From the NCBI RefSeq assembly GCF_001667185.1, contig NZ_LZIC01000133.1:45903-109902 (forward strand): 64,000 nt of DNA, read 5' to 3'. Below are positions 63,101 through 64,000 of this stretch, piece after piece. Each line of letters begins with the position of its first letter. The first letter of the stretch is position 1. The translations under genes and the position numbers were made by a program. The notes under the pieces are model-generated. The model saw only the letters and a program-made list of their open reading frames with translations. It had not been told where the DNA came from and did no database searches. This DNA comes from Mycobacterium sp. 852002-50816_SCH5313054-b. GTDB taxonomy: Bacteria > Actinomycetota > Actinomycetes > Mycobacteriales > Mycobacteriaceae.

Positions 63101-64000
63101 CTATGCGGCGAAACTGATGCCCAGGCTGGCATCCAGGGCGGCCTGCAGCGAGAGCTCGAGATCGGTGAGGGCGGTGCTCAGCGAGCCGGCGAGCGAGACG
63201 CCCGTCTGCTCGAGTGCGGCGGTGGCACCCGCGAACCCCGTCGCCAGGTCCGAGCCGAATCCGATCAAGCCGGGGGCGCCCACCGCGACGGTCGACGAGA
63301 AGCCGCCGCTCAGCGCGGAACCAATCTGCGCTGCGGTGTTCTCCCAGATCATCGCCAACGCGTTACCCGTGCCGGCGAACCCGGTCAGGCCCGCCGCCAG
63401 GCTCCCGCCTAGGGCTTCACCGGCCCTCACCAAGCCCCCGAGGCCGCCGGTGAGGCCGCCTGTCAGGGATCCGGTCGCCTGTAGCAGACCGTTCAGAGCG
63501 GCACCGAGGTTAGCCGACAGCGCCCCATTGATGGACAGTCCCAGGTTGGGAAGGGACAGCGTCGACAACGCGGCAGACAGGTTCGCGGCGAGGCTCTCGC
63601 CGGTCTGGATCGCCGTGTTCAGACCCGCCCCAAGCCCTGCAGCGAAGTTGGCCGCCAGCGTCTGACCGGTCTGGATAAACGCGTTGAGGTTGGTGCCCAG
63701 GTTCAGGCTTCCCGCCAACATCGCGTTCAGCGACGCTCCCAACCCATTCAGCGACGCGCTAATTGAACCACCGATCCCGTTCAGCGCCGCGCTCAAGTTC
63801 AGCCCCAACGCACCTAGGTTAGGCAGCGTGAACGGAGGCAGGGCCGGGAAGGTGAACGGCGGCAGCGTCAACGCCCCCGACAACACCGCGTTCAGCGCGG
63901 CGTTGATGTCGGCACCGATGTTGGGCAGCGTGATCGCCGGCAGCCCCGGCAACGGCGGCAACGTGAAGCTCGGCAACCCCGGCAGCGACAAGTTGATCGG
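63101..64000 (-). CDS. Repetitive PE/PPE-like glycine/alanine/leucine-rich protein (N-terminus outside window)
   Basis: 300 codons open to the window edge. The frame continues upstream through PINLSLPGLP, so the true start is outside; a TTG at 63991 is an internal possibility only. Composition is Leu/Ala/Gly/Asn-rich with degenerate repeats: Leu-Pro segments first (LPPLPGLPAITLPNIG, TLPPFTFPALPPFTLPNLG), then repeats such as NAFIQTGQTLAANFAAGLG and NTAIQTGESLAANLSAAL. There is no PGRS Gly-Gly-Ala pattern and no catalytic motif. The style resembles C-terminal regions of mycobacterial PE/PPE or related surface proteins, but the diagnostic N-terminal domain is not in view. It lies on the same strand as the arg operon and ends 143 bases before argC. 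Confidence 0.6.
   Translation of the reverse strand, partial: PINLSLPGLPSFTLPPLPGLPAITLPNIGADINAALNAVLSGALTLPPFTFPALPPFTLPNLGALGLNLSAALNGIGGSISASLNGLGASLNAMLAGSLNLGTNLNAFIQTGQTLAANFAAGLGAGLNTAIQTGESLAANLSAALSTLSLPNLGLSINGALSANLGAALNGLLQATGSLTGGLTGGLGGLVRAGEALGGSLAAGLTGFAGTGNALAMIWENTAAQIGSALSGGFSSTVAVGAPGLIGFGSDLATGFAGATAALEQTGVSLAGSLSTALTDLELSLQAALDASLGISFAA

Overview
The window is high-GC actinobacterial chromosome and reads as a slow-growing Mycobacterium outside the tuberculosis complex. An M. avium-complex-like species is my best guess, but the sequence alone does not fix it. The gene order follows the M. tuberculosis stretch from argC to scpA (about Rv1652 to Rv1709), in the opposite orientation, with several insertions and without the PPE and 13E12-repeat genes known from that stretch. 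No transposon, CRISPR array, tRNA or rRNA was seen.

Region 1 (1-15766) is almost all minus strand and is housekeeping. It holds scpA (3' end outside the window) and parA; a divergent catechol-type O-methyltransferase; then, in order of transcription, tyrS, a secreted DUF732 protein, a TPR protein, a HAD phosphatase, a 61-residue protein, tlyA, ppnK, recN, steA, mctB/steB, pyrG, an ADP-ribose Nudix hydrolase and xerD. Many of these overlap by 4 to 8 bases.

Region 2 (15896-24196) holds a BASS-family transporter, 3-methyladenine glycosylase, an Amt ammonium channel whose first pore histidine is Glu, a TetR-controlled ABC exporter with a striking tandem operator, a Trm112-like mini-protein and a large lipase/acyl-CoA-synthetase fusion.

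Region 3 (24197-32066) is an accessory plus-strand cluster: four-helix membrane protein, gluconate-dehydrogenase-subunit-3-like protein, GMC oxidoreductase with a Cys-x5-Cys-x3-Cys cluster, GH15 glucoamylase/trehalase-like enzyme, SDR, small membrane protein and an enolase-superfamily enzyme. A SigF-type promoter candidate lies ahead of it and a hairpin follows it. The likely job is hydrolysis and oxidation of a glucoside or sugar, perhaps under stress. It resembles FAD-dependent glucose/glucoside dehydrogenases but lacks their cytochrome subunit. I regard it as the least described system here.

Region 4 (32173-54405) is a polyketide locus. A PAS-ANTAR regulator, an intact ABC-F ATPase and CYP139 read rightwards. 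Facing them are type III synthase pks10, two fully reducing type I modules (Pks7-like, methylmalonyl; an unsplit Pks8+17, malonyl), Pks9 (a KS-AT-ACP whose catalytic Cys is Gln, so a probable decarboxylating loading module) and a second type III synthase, pks11. No thioesterase is seen. A plausible flow is Pks9, then Pks7, then Pks8/17, then Pks10 or Pks11 to give a branched alkylpyrone-like product trimmed by CYP139.

Region 5 (54512-62993) is the arginine operon argCJBDFRGH, with an ArgR-box-like palindrome inside the argC promoter. A repetitive PE/PPE-like protein (N-terminus outside the window) ends just upstream of it.
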